Source: Bradyrhizobium sp. SRL28 (lineage in GTDB: Bacteria > Pseudomonadota > Alphaproteobacteria > Rhizobiales > Xanthobacteraceae). Taken from it: 64,000 bases of DNA. Positions 32,410 to 40,312 of this stretch are shown piece after piece. Location: contig NZ_JAHEAG010000012.1 in NCBI RefSeq assembly GCF_018596315.1, positions 62,001 through 126,000 of the forward strand. The letters run 5' to 3'. The first letter of the stretch is position 1. The number at the start of each line of letters is the position of its first letter. Both the position numbers and the translations under genes were made by a program. A model generated the notes under the pieces. It searched no databases. It was not told the DNA's origin and saw only the letters and a list, made by a program, of their open reading frames with translations.

Positions 32410-34539
32410 ATGAGTGGGACCAGCAGCAACGGTAGGCGCCAGCTTCACATCGGCTTTCGCACGTCGATCATCACCGTGTTCATCGCGGTTGTGCTGTTCG
32501 TTGGGCTGATCCTGGTCTATCTCAGCTTCGACCGCGTCTCCTCGATCACGCGAACGGCGGCCAGCACCTTCATCGAGAAGGTCGCCCAGCTCGGCGCCGA
32601 CCGCATCGATTCGCAGTTCAAGAGCGTCAGCGACAGTCTCGACATCCTCGCCGGGCTGCCGGCGGTCCAATCCGCGGAGATCGACGACAATCCGAGACTG
32701 TATGCGTTGATGGCATCGATGCTGCGCAACAATCCGCAGCTATTCAGCCTCTATGTCGGGTATGAGGACGGCTCCTTCCTGGAGATGGATTTCATCGACC
32801 GCGCCAAGCCTGGCTTCAGGGCGAGCCTGAATACTGACGAGGATGCGGTGTTTCGTCTCGTCGTCATCTCCCGCACCGGCAAGGCCACTGCTGCGCCCGT
32901 CACGCGATACCTGTCTGAGAACCTGATCGAGGTTGCGGAGGTACCGGGTCCGACAAGTTACGACCCGCGCCGGCGTCCGTGGTACGTCGACGCCTTCAAG
33001 AACGAAAAGACCTTGCTGACCGGTCCGTACATTTTCTTCGCCACCGGCGAGCCCGGTTACACGTTCCGCACCCAACTCAGGGAAGGCCGCCGTGGCGTCG
33101 TCGCAGGCGACCTCCTGCTCAACAGGCTGGAGCAATTGCTGGCCCAACAGCGGCTTGGCCAGTCGGGATTGACGTTCCTGTTCAACGAGGCCGGTAACAT
33201 CGTCGCCCATCCCGAGATGGGCCGGCTGATGGACGCGAGCGATGAGCTTCCCACGCTCGCCGCCATCGAGCTCGCCGGGCTATCTCCCGCGATTGAGGCG
33301 TGGCGCAAGGGCGGACGTGCCCAGCAAATCTTCGCCGATCAGGCAGGCAGGACACATGTCGCCGCCTTCCGCCCGATCGAGATCGCCGGGCCCGCCAATA
33401 TCCACCTGGCGGTGGTCGCGCCGCTTGACGAATTCTTCTCCACGATCATCTCCGAGCGACGAGCGCTGTTTGCGGCCGCTCTGGCGTTCGTTCTCGCGAC
33501 CCTGCCGCTCGCGTTCTGGCTGGGATCGCTGATGGCGCGTTCGCTGCGGGAGTTGGCGAAGCAGACCGACGAAATTCAGAGGTTTCAGGTTACAGAGCGG
33601 CCGCGGCTACGTTCGATGATCAACGAGATCGATGAACTCGGCCGTTCGGTTTTCACCATGCGAACCGTAGTCCGCAATTTTTCGAGCTTTGTTCCCAAGC
33701 AGATCGTGCGCCAGCTGATCGAGTCAGGGACATCGTTGGGTCTGGGCGGGACCCGGCGCGAGGTCACGGTATTGTTCACCGACGTCGCCGATTTCACCGC
33801 AAAAACGGAGAAGGCCGATCCGTCGCAGGTCATGATCTTCACTTCGCGCTATTTCGCGGGCCTATCGGAAGCGATCATGAATCATCACGGCACCATCGAC
33901 AAGTTCATCGGCGATGCGGTGATGGCGCTCTGGAACGCGCCGACCGATGACCCCGACCACACCATCAATGCCTGCGAGGCCGTCCTGGCGTGCCTGCGCA
34001 AGAACGACGAACTGAACGAATCTTTTGGAAGTGAGGGATGGCCGCCCTACGAGACGCGGTTCGGCCTTCACGTTGGCGACGCCGTCGTCGGGAACGTCGG
34101 TTCGTCGGAACGCATGAACTATACGGCGCTGGGCGCGACCATCAATCTTGCTGCCCGGCTCGAAGGCCTGAACAAGAATTATGGCACAAGGGTCCTCGCA
34201 AGCGCGGCCATCAAAACTCGCGCAGAGCACCGATTCGTCTTTCGTACCATCGACCGGATCTCGCCAAAGGGCTTTGCAGAAGCGGTTGCGATCTATGAAC
34301 TGCGCTGTGCGCGCGAGGACGATGTCGCGGCAGAGCTGGCTCTGTGCAGGCGCTGGGACGAGGTCTATTGCGCTATTGAGCGCGAAGATCCCGCGCGGGC
34401 GCTTGCAGCAATTTCCGCCTTCCTCAGCGAATACCCCGGGGACAGCGTTGCCAGATACTACGCCGAACGTGTTCAGGCCGCCCTTCATTCCGGGCGGCCA
34501 AAGGGCGCCGGCATGGGTCTAAGGAAGCACGCGCGATGA
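32410..34539 (+). CDS. Membrane class III adenylate/guanylate cyclase with Cache sensor and HAMP
   Basis: A 709-residue receptor cyclase. A first membrane helix (about 18-40) is followed by a periplasmic double-Cache domain of about 300 residues (DPRRRPWYVDAFKNEKTLLTGPYIFFATGEPGYTF and MDASDELPTLAAIE regions), a second helix (about 351-373), HAMP, and a cyclase domain. Metal-binding D458 (LFTDVADF) and D502 (IGDAVMALW), base-contacting K498, and the transition-state region ATINLAARLEG (N579, R583) are all present. These suggest an active, probably adenylate, cyclase gated by a periplasmic ligand. It sits between DUF1254 protein 3 and an SsuA-like receptor (ATGA overlap with the latter). Confidence 0.9.
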   Translation: MSGTSSNGRRQLHIGFRTSIITVFIAVVLFVGLILVYLSFDRVSSITRTAASTFIEKVAQLGADRIDSQFKSVSDSLDILAGLPAVQSAEIDDNPRLYALMASMLRNNPQLFSLYVGYEDGSFLEMDFIDRAKPGFRASLNTDEDAVFRLVVISRTGKATAAPVTRYLSENLIEVAEVPGPTSYDPRRRPWYVDAFKNEKTLLTGPYIFFATGEPGYTFRTQLREGRRGVVAGDLLLNRLEQLLAQQRLGQSGLTFLFNEAGNIVAHPEMGRLMDASDELPTLAAIELAGLSPAIEAWRKGGRAQQIFADQAGRTHVAAFRPIEIAGPANIHLAVVAPLDEFFSTIISERRALFAAALAFVLATLPLAFWLGSLMARSLRELAKQTDEIQRFQVTERPRLRSMINEIDELGRSVFTMRTVVRNFSSFVPKQIVRQLIESGTSLGLGGTRREVTVLFTDVADFTAKTEKADPSQVMIFTSRYFAGLSEAIMNHHGTIDKFIGDAVMALWNAPTDDPDHTINACEAVLACLRKNDELNESFGSEGWPPYETRFGLHVGDAVVGNVGSSERMNYTALGATINLAARLEGLNKNYGTRVLASAAIKTRAEHRFVFRTIDRISPKGFAEAVAIYELRCAREDDVAAELALCRRWDEVYCAIEREDPARALAAISAFLSEYPGDSVARYYAERVQAALHSGRPKGAGMGLRKHAR

Positions 34540-35525
34540 ACAGGCGACAACTCTTGACGGGCGCGGCCGGCGTCGCCGTCGGTGCGGCGCTTCCGATGCC
34601 GGCGATCGCGCAGACCAGAACGAAGATCCGGCTCGGTCACCTCCATGTGGTCGCCGTCGATGGACAAATCCTGACCGGCCTCGATCGCGGTTCGTTCGAG
34701 AAGCGCGGGATCGACTTCGAGCGCTCGGAATTCAATACCGGTCCCGAAGTTTTCGCGGCGATGGCGGAGGGACGTCTCGACGTGCTGTCGGCCGGCGGCG
34801 TCATCTCCAACTATCTCGCGCTTGGCGCCGGCCGCGCCTTCCTGATCAATGATATCGAGATCGCTACCGCGCAGCTCTGGATCCGGCCGGATCAGGGCGT
34901 CAAGACGTTCGCCGATCTGAAGGGCCGACGGATCGCGACGACGACCAAGACGACGGCGCATATCTTTCTGGACAGGGCGCTTCGTGCCAACAACATCAAT
35001 CCTTCCGACGTCGAGTTGGTCAACGGCACGATGACGGACGCCGTGGCATCCTTCATTGCAGGCACCGTTCCCGCGGTCGCGCTCTGGGTCCCGTTCAACA
35101 TCAGGGTTCGCGAGGCCTTGCCGGGCGCCGTCAAGCTGGTGGATGCGTCTGCCTTCTATCCCCAGTCCGCCGTCGTTGGCGGCTGGGTCGCGCGGACTGA
35201 CTACTACAACGACAACAAGGAGGTCCTCGGCAACATCATCCGCGCCTGGGCGGACGCCAACGATTACATCGTCCGCAATCCCGCTGCTGCAGCCGAAGCG
35301 CTGCAGAAGAACCACTATAGGCAGGCGTCAGTGTCCGATATTGCCGAAGCGCTGAAGGCACAGAAGATGTTCACGTCGCGGGAGTGGCGGAGGCTTTACG
35401 TCGACGGGACGGTCACGAAATGGCTGCAGCAGGTCAGCGATTTCTTCATGACCGATGCCGGCATCACGGGCGCCAAGCCTGCTTCCGAATATTTTGACCC
35501 TGATCTGTATCTTTCGGTGATCTGA
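34536..35525 (+). CDS. NMT1/SsuA-like ABC substrate-binding protein
   Basis: A 329-residue periplasmic receptor of the sulfonate/nitrate/taurine type. The N-terminus MNRRQLLTGAAGVAVGAALPMPAIAQ is a Tat-like signal. The mature protein begins TKIRLGHLHVVAVDGQILTGLDRGSFEKRGIDFE and has the hinge segment KTFADLKGRRIATTTKTTAHIFLDRALR. No permease or ATPase follows, so it may serve a transporter elsewhere or act with the cyclase whose stop it overlaps. A sulfonate or sulfate-ester ligand fits the sulfatase context but is inferred. Confidence 0.87.
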   Translation: MNRRQLLTGAAGVAVGAALPMPAIAQTRTKIRLGHLHVVAVDGQILTGLDRGSFEKRGIDFERSEFNTGPEVFAAMAEGRLDVLSAGGVISNYLALGAGRAFLINDIEIATAQLWIRPDQGVKTFADLKGRRIATTTKTTAHIFLDRALRANNINPSDVELVNGTMTDAVASFIAGTVPAVALWVPFNIRVREALPGAVKLVDASAFYPQSAVVGGWVARTDYYNDNKEVLGNIIRAWADANDYIVRNPAAAAEALQKNHYRQASVSDIAEALKAQKMFTSREWRRLYVDGTVTKWLQQVSDFFMTDAGITGAKPASEYFDPDLYLSVI

Positions 35526-35568
35526 CCCTGAAAACGTGATCGACGAATCAAATGATTGGAGTGACGCC

Positions 35569-35814
35569 ATGAGCGGCCTCGATATCTTCGCATGGATCGT
35601 CCTGATCATCCTGATCGCGAGTGCCATCGCGGTGTTCTGCATCGCCGGTTGGCTGCCCGGCCATATCGCGAAGGCGCGCGGCCACCCTTACGCGCAGGCG
35701 GTGACGGTGGCGGGCTGGATCACCCTGATCTGCGGCTTTGCGCTGTGGCCGATCGCGCTGATCTGGGCCTATGTCGACGTGCCGGCGCCCCGCAAGGCGG
35801 AGTCTCAGCCATGA
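35569..35814 (+). CDS. yiaW: DUF3302 inner-membrane protein (YiaW-like)
   Basis: An 81-residue membrane protein with two helices (LDIFAWIVLIILIASAIAVFCIAGW and AVTVAGWITLICGFALWPIALIWAY). The start at 35569 follows GGAGTGA. Its length, the HIAKARGHPYAQAV loop and its place directly before a HlyD-type protein match the E. coli yiaW-yiaV pair. The function of the pair is not established. The stop overlaps the next start (ATGA). Confidence 0.85.
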   Translation: MSGLDIFAWIVLIILIASAIAVFCIAGWLPGHIAKARGHPYAQAVTVAGWITLICGFALWPIALIWAYVDVPAPRKAESQP

Positions 35815-36752
35815 TGATCGCCCTGATGGCCGTTTACCTGACGCTGCTGTTTGCGATCGTGCAGCTCGGCATCGTCCGTTTCAACCTGTTCTGGAAGGCC
35901 TCGCCCTTCATTGTGCTCCTGCTGCTGAATCTCGGCCTGTTCATCCCGATGGGATGGGGCGCACCGCAGGGTTCCGCGCTGGTGGTGCGAAACTCGGTCG
36001 CCATCGTGCCTGATGTTGCGGGAGAAGTTACCGACGTGCCGGTCACCGCAAATGAGCCGCTGAAGTCGGGCGACGTGCTCTTTAAAATTGATCCTACGCC
36101 GTACGATGCCCAGGTCAGGGCCATCAACGCACAGCTCAAACTATCGGACCTCAGGCTGTCGCAGATGACGCAATTGTACGAGCGCGACTCCGGCCGACGT
36201 TTTGATGTCGAGCAACGTCAGTCCGAGGTCGATCAGCTCAGGGCGCAATTGGACGGCGCGCAGTGGAATCTGGACAAGACTATCGTCCGCGCGCCGGCCG
36301 ACGGTTACGTCACCAACCTTGCGCTGCGCAAGGGCGCACGCGTCGCCAACCTGCCGCTGTCGCCGGTCATGGCGTTCATCGACACTTCCAACACCATCAT
36401 CGGCGTGGAGATCGCGCAGATCAATGCGCGCTATATCGCACCGGGACAGGAGGCCGAGCTCACCTTCAAGTTCAAGCCGGGGCAGGTCTATTCCGGAAAA
36501 GTCGAAAGCGTTCTGCAGGCCATCGCGCCAGGACAGACGCAGACATCGGGCACCGCCGTGATGCCGAAGGAGGTCCAGTCGGCGCCGTTCGTGGTGCGGG
36601 TCAAGCTCGATGATGAAGACTTTGCGCGCCGGCTGCCCGCGGGCAGCACCGGCACGGCGGCGATCTTTACCGAGCATGTCAAGGTCAGCCACATCATTCG
36701 CCGCGTGCTGCTCCGGCAGATCGCGATTCTGAACTACGTCAATCCGTTCTGA
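35811..36752 (+). CDS. yiaV: HlyD-family membrane fusion protein (YiaV-like)
   Basis: A 313-residue periplasmic adaptor anchored by two N-terminal helices (MMIALMAVYLTLLFAIVQLGIV and SPFIVLLLLNLGLFIPMGWG). It has a biotinyl-lipoyl-like domain (VRNSVAIVPDVAGEVTDVPVTANEPLKSGDVLFKIDPTPYDAQV), a helical hairpin and the returning lipoyl half (DKTIVRAPADGYVTNLALRKGARV). Its partners would be a transporter or outer-membrane channel that is not encoded here. It is translationally coupled to yiaW and is the last gene of the sulfatase region before a repeat. Confidence 0.88.
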   Translation: MMIALMAVYLTLLFAIVQLGIVRFNLFWKASPFIVLLLLNLGLFIPMGWGAPQGSALVVRNSVAIVPDVAGEVTDVPVTANEPLKSGDVLFKIDPTPYDAQVRAINAQLKLSDLRLSQMTQLYERDSGRRFDVEQRQSEVDQLRAQLDGAQWNLDKTIVRAPADGYVTNLALRKGARVANLPLSPVMAFIDTSNTIIGVEIAQINARYIAPGQEAELTFKFKPGQVYSGKVESVLQAIAPGQTQTSGTAVMPKEVQSAPFVVRVKLDDEDFARRLPAGSTGTAAIFTEHVKVSHIIRRVLLRQIAILNYVNPF

Positions 36753-36754
36753 GC

Positions 36755-36885
36755 TAGAGCATGATCCGGAAAAGTGGATACCGGTTTTCCCTCGCGACAA
36801 ACGCGGAACGCGTTTGCGCGGAGATCATGCTCAAATCAAAGAGGTAGAGTGGGATGACGTTTCGAAGAAAAGTCATCCCACTCTA
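36755..36885. repeat. Dispersed repeat GCATGATCCGGAAAAGTGG with 14-bp terminal hairpin
   Basis: The left half (GCATGATCCGG... closing with GGAGATCATGC) is a long inverted repeat. The right half has perfect arms TAGAGTGGGATGAC (36845-36858) and GTCATCCCACTCTA (36872-36885). A short relative lies at 58392-58438. Its place just after yiaV suggests it also ends that transcript. Confidence 0.8.
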
Positions 36886-36960
36886 CGGCGCTTTCACGTG
36901 CATCGGTCGGCGCGGCGCTGGATGTTCAGGCGCAGCCGGCGAGAACGCCAGCGTGCTGCT

Positions 36961-37009
36961 TGCCCGCAAACAAATTGGCAGAGGTGCTTAAGGCCGCCGG
37001 CGTGGACAG
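36961..37009 (+). pseudogene. Relic of an ECF sigma factor 3' end
   Basis: TGCCCGCAAACAAATTGGCA and the following CTTAAGGCCGCCGGCGTGGA match bases 13535-13582 of the intact sigma gene (ARKQLAELLKGAGVDS) with a few substitutions and a one-base indel. A GGATGTTC block that directly precedes this segment in the intact gene occurs 30-odd bases further upstream here. The reading frame is not preserved. Confidence 0.6.
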
Positions 37010-37203
37010 ATCGCTCCGTAAACACACACGATTTCAATAAGTTAGATCGATTCCGGGAACGAGAAACAGGTCGATTTCGACGGACAAAGATTACCTCCGA
37101 CGAAACAAATGAAACAATCGGCGACATCACCCGGAAAAACTCAGCCCCTATACCTATAATCACCAACGCAACGCCAACACCAGCGCCGAACAGGAGAGCG
37201 AAC

Positions 37204-37404
37204 ATGCTGAAGCCGTCCTTCCGCTTTTTCATCGTCCCGCTCGGCGCCGTCGCGACCCTGGCCACCCTGTCGGCCCAGAACGTCCAGCCCCGCGCGCAGC
37301 GCGATAGCGGTTCGACGTTCGTGCGTGAACAGGTGGTCGATTGCGGCACCAGAAGTCCCAAGGAGATCTGCGTGATCTCCTACGACAGCGAGACCCCCCG
37401 CTGA
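37204..37404 (+). CDS. Small secreted peptide, unknown function
   Basis: A 66-residue product starting at 37204 after GGAGAGCG. An N-terminal signal (FFIVPLGAVATLATLSA) and a mature part ending REQVVDCGTRSPKEICVISYD with two cysteines that could pair. No family is recognised. A strong intrinsic terminator follows 44 bp after the stop, so it is an independent transcription unit. Confidence 0.65.
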   Translation: MLKPSFRFFIVPLGAVATLATLSAQNVQPRAQRDSGSTFVREQVVDCGTRSPKEICVISYDSETPR

Positions 37405-37786
37405 ATTTCTGACCACCCAAGCTCTAGACCTCCCAAGTGACCTCCAACGACCCGGCCGGGATGCCCCCCAGCCGGGTCGCTCTGTTTTTGGCGTCCGATT
37501 TCGCGTACGCGATGTGAAAGCCGCACGAAGAAGTGACATCACTCGCTTGCTGCCGACGCAGCGTCCCTGGCGTCCGCCCCGATTCTACCGTTATTGGGCG
37601 GCGCTATATGCGACCTATCTTCGACCAGAACGGCAAAATCGTATGCCAGCACGAACAGATCAGCCGCGCCCTCGCATGGCTGCCGAACGCTGCGTCCCGA
37701 GAACAGGCAACCCTGACTTGTCGTATTGCAACCGCACTGCTTGCTGCTTGACGCGGCTACGCCGCTCGTGATGTTTGCCGCCGACG
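37405..37786. other. 382-bp intergenic region
   Basis: It contains the terminator at 37448-37489. Downstream, a 47-codon frame (37608-37751) lacks a ribosome-binding site and is not called. Otherwise I see nothing definite. Confidence 0.6.
37448..37489 (+). terminator. Intrinsic terminator after small secreted peptide gene
   Basis: CGACCCGGC (37448-37456) pairs with GCCGGGTCG (37471-37479), followed by CTCTGTTTTT. The 9-bp GC-rich stem and U-run are classic. Confidence 0.85.
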
Positions 37787-38755
37787 ATGGATGCTGTGGC
37801 AAACGAGAATGAAGTCAGATTGCGCAAGGGTACGTCGCTCAATGAGCGGCTCGTTCTCGCGGGCATTGCCGTAGTGGTGTGCCTGATCGCCCTGCCCGGC
37901 CTCGCCCATCTGGCAAATGACCAATGGCTCGGCATCGCCGCGCTGTTTGCGCTGTTGTTCGGGTGCCTTCTGCTGGGCGCAGCCCTGTTCGATCGCAACG
38001 TCGTCTGGATCGTTACATCAGGCGAAATCCTGATCGGCGAACAGCGTCCCTTCGGGAAACTGCACCGAAGATCGATCAGGGACGATGAACTATCGGGGAT
38101 GCGTCTTCGCAGGAGCATCGGCAAATCAGTCGAATTCACCCTCGTGTTCGAGACCGGATCGGGAGATACACTCACCTCGCCTCCACTGCCTGACATCACC
38201 CAGGTGCAACGAACCATCGTGCAGATTGCGCAGCTACTTCAGTTGCCTGCTCCCGAATTGGTCGAAAATCCGCTCGACGCCGCGAATGCGGCGATACGAC
38301 TGGGCAAGCCGGTCAGTTCCAAACGCGTACGAGCCTACAGGGCTCTCGTCGTGCTGCTTGCCTGCTCGCTGGCCATTCCACTCATCTTCGCGCTCTGGAG
38401 CGGCAAATTGTCCGCCCTCGGAATCGCTGTCGGGTCATTCGGCGGGATCATGGCCTTTTTGCTGATCAGGCACCTCTATCGGGCGAGTGGATGCTGGATT
38501 GTCCGTGATGGCGACCTCAGGATTGAGCGCCTGTCATTGAAGGGTACGATCGAGGTCATAACCGCCGGCGGTGAAGACGTCGCGGTGATTGATGTCGAAA
38601 GCGGCGGCCGGCGCGCCTCCCACTACGCGATCGCGATCCGGCTCCACTCGGGAAGAAAGATCCGCAGCCCGGTGCTGGTCGGCAAGGACCAGACCCGCGC
38701 CGTGCAGGCCGAGATCACCAGGCGACTGAGGCTGAATCGATCGGGTGCAAGATAG
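37787..38755 (+). CDS. Membrane protein of unknown function
   Basis: ATG 37787 is chosen over GTG/ATG 37775; neither has a strong ribosome-binding site. The roughly 322-residue product has two N-terminal helices (LVLAGIAVVVCLIALPGLAHL and IAALFALLFGCLLLGAALF), a soluble segment, a second helix pair (ALVVLLACSLAIPLIFALW and LGIAVGSFGGIMAFLLI), and a C-terminal beta-rich part (GCWIVRDGDLRIERLSLKG). The two halves look like a repeated unit of a helix pair followed by a WIV-type beta domain. No family is recognised. Confidence 0.75.
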   Translation: MDAVANENEVRLRKGTSLNERLVLAGIAVVVCLIALPGLAHLANDQWLGIAALFALLFGCLLLGAALFDRNVVWIVTSGEILIGEQRPFGKLHRRSIRDDELSGMRLRRSIGKSVEFTLVFETGSGDTLTSPPLPDITQVQRTIVQIAQLLQLPAPELVENPLDAANAAIRLGKPVSSKRVRAYRALVVLLACSLAIPLIFALWSGKLSALGIAVGSFGGIMAFLLIRHLYRASGCWIVRDGDLRIERLSLKGTIEVITAGGEDVAVIDVESGGRRASHYAIAIRLHSGRKIRSPVLVGKDQTRAVQAEITRRLRLNRSGAR

Positions 38756-38835
38756 GGGCCGCACGTCTGTTCCGCGCACGGCGCGGGTACAATCCGCCTC
38801 GGGGCGTGATAAGGTACACGCCTGGTTCGGCGCAA

Positions 38836-38865
38836 TTTTCGAAAACTGTAATTCCTTTTTCGAAA
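38836..38865. promoter_or_regulatory. Two TTTCGAAA palindromes, 21 bp apart, upstream of cioA
   Basis: TTTTCGAAAA (38836-38845) and TTTCGAAA (38858-38865) are perfect palindromes with centres 21 bp apart, two DNA turns. They lie 38-67 bp upstream of the cioA start, where an activator or repressor dimer pair would bind. Confidence 0.5.
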
Positions 38866-38902
38866 GCTATCGCGCCCGACGAAACTGCGACAGGTGGTGC
38901 CG

Positions 38903-40312
38903 ATGTTCGAAGGCTGGGATGCGGTCGTATTGGCCCGGGCGCAGTTTGCCTTCACGATGTCGTTCCACATCATATTCCCCGCCTTCTCGATCGGGCTCGC
39001 CAGCTATCTGGCGGTACTCGAGGCGCTGTGGCTTTGGACCGGGCGCGAGGTCTTCATCAACCTGTTCAACTACTGGCTAAAAATCTTTGCCGTCGCCTTC
39101 GGCATGGGCGTGGTGTCGGGCATCGTGATGTCCTACCAGTTCGGCACCAACTGGTCGGCCTTCTCCGACAAGACCGGCCCGGTGATCGGCCCGCTGATGG
39201 CCTATGAGGTTTTGACCGCGTTCTTCCTGGAAGCAGGCTTCCTCGGCGTGATGCTGTTCGGCCTGCAGCGCGTCGGTCCAAAACTGCATTTTCTGGCGAC
39301 GCTGATGGTCGCGATCGGCACGCTGATTTCGGCGTTCTGGATTCTATCCGCCAATTCCTGGATGCAGACGCCGACAGGGCACGCCATCAATGCCGACGGA
39401 CAATTCATCGCCGCCGACTGGCTCAAGGTGATTTTCAATCCGTCATTCCCCTACCGCCTCGTGCACATGGTGCTGGCGGCCTATCTGACCACCGCGCTGG
39501 TGGTCGGCGCGGTCGGCGCATATCACCTGCTGCGCGACCGCCACCTCGCCGGCCCGCGCGTGATGTTTTCGATGGCGATGTGGATGGCCACTTTGGTCGC
39601 GCCGATCCAGATCATCGCCGGCGATCAGCACGGGCTCAACACGCTGGAGCATCAACCCGTGAAGATCATGGCGATGGAAGGTCACTTCCAAAGCCACAAG
39701 GACGGCGCGCCCCTGATCCTGTTCGGCCTGCCCAACCAGGCGGCCGGCAGGGTCGACTACGCGATCGAAGTGCCGAAGCTGGGCTCACTCATTCTCAAGC
39801 ACTCCCCGGACGCGCCGATGGCCGGCCTCGACACGGTGCCGCGCGAAAACTGGCCGCCGGTGGCGATCACGTTCTGGTCGTTCCGGATCATGGTCGGCAT
39901 GGGGTTGCTCATGCTGGCGCTCGGCCTGTTCAGCCTGTTGATGCGCGTGCAGGGCAAGCTCTACGATTCCCGGCTGCTGCACATGTTTGCGGTCGCGATG
40001 GCTCCCGCAGGCTTCATCGCCGTGCTCGCGGGCTGGATCACCACCGAGACCGGACGCCAGCCGTTCACGGTCTATGGATTGCTGCGCACGGCTGAATCCG
40101 CCTCGCCGCTGGCGGCGCCCGCGGTCGCCTCCTCGCTGATCGCCTTCATCATCGTCTATTTCGTCGTGTTCACGGCCGGCGTGATCTATCTGCTGCGCCT
40201 GATGGCGGCCCCGCCGCATCCGGGCGAACAGGGACCGTCGTCCGACGTCCCGATCCGCACCGCCGGCATCACGCCCGCCGCGGGCGCGGCTGCCGAGGGA
40301 GCCGCCCGATGA
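38903..40312 (+). CDS. cioA: Cyanide-insensitive quinol oxidase subunit I (CioA/CydA)
   Basis: A 469-residue inner-membrane haem subunit that oxidises quinol and reduces O2. The start at 38903 follows AGGTGG. It begins MFEGWDAVVLARAQFAFTMSFHIIFPAFSIGLASYLA with the conserved haem-ligand His in the first helices, and has GITTETGRQP-type sequence in WITTETGRQPFTVYGLLRTAES. The quinol loop is of the short type found in CioA rather than E. coli CydA. It overlaps cioB by 4 bp (ATGA). Bd-type oxidases serve low oxygen or cyanide/sulfide stress, which fits the sulfur-oxidising context. Confidence 0.93.
   Translation: MFEGWDAVVLARAQFAFTMSFHIIFPAFSIGLASYLAVLEALWLWTGREVFINLFNYWLKIFAVAFGMGVVSGIVMSYQFGTNWSAFSDKTGPVIGPLMAYEVLTAFFLEAGFLGVMLFGLQRVGPKLHFLATLMVAIGTLISAFWILSANSWMQTPTGHAINADGQFIAADWLKVIFNPSFPYRLVHMVLAAYLTTALVVGAVGAYHLLRDRHLAGPRVMFSMAMWMATLVAPIQIIAGDQHGLNTLEHQPVKIMAMEGHFQSHKDGAPLILFGLPNQAAGRVDYAIEVPKLGSLILKHSPDAPMAGLDTVPRENWPPVAITFWSFRIMVGMGLLMLALGLFSLLMRVQGKLYDSRLLHMFAVAMAPAGFIAVLAGWITTETGRQPFTVYGLLRTAESASPLAAPAVASSLIAFIIVYFVVFTAGVIYLLRLMAAPPHPGEQGPSSDVPIRTAGITPAAGAAAEGAAR

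Larger units (their letters stand above)
36753..37203. other. 451-bp intergenic region: repeat, sigma-gene relic, leader
   Basis: The region holds a dispersed repeat (36755-36885), a relic of an ECF sigma gene's 3' end (36961-37009) and about 190 bp of AT-richer DNA leading to the small secreted protein at 37204. No intact gene is seen. Confidence 0.7.

Noticed and set aside
37054..37075. GGAAC motif resembling an EcfG (general stress) -35 element
   Set aside because: The matching -10 CGTT is absent at the expected spacing (CGAC is found).
37608..37751. 47-codon frame after the intrinsic terminator
   Set aside because: No ribosome-binding site, no family and no coupling to a neighbour.
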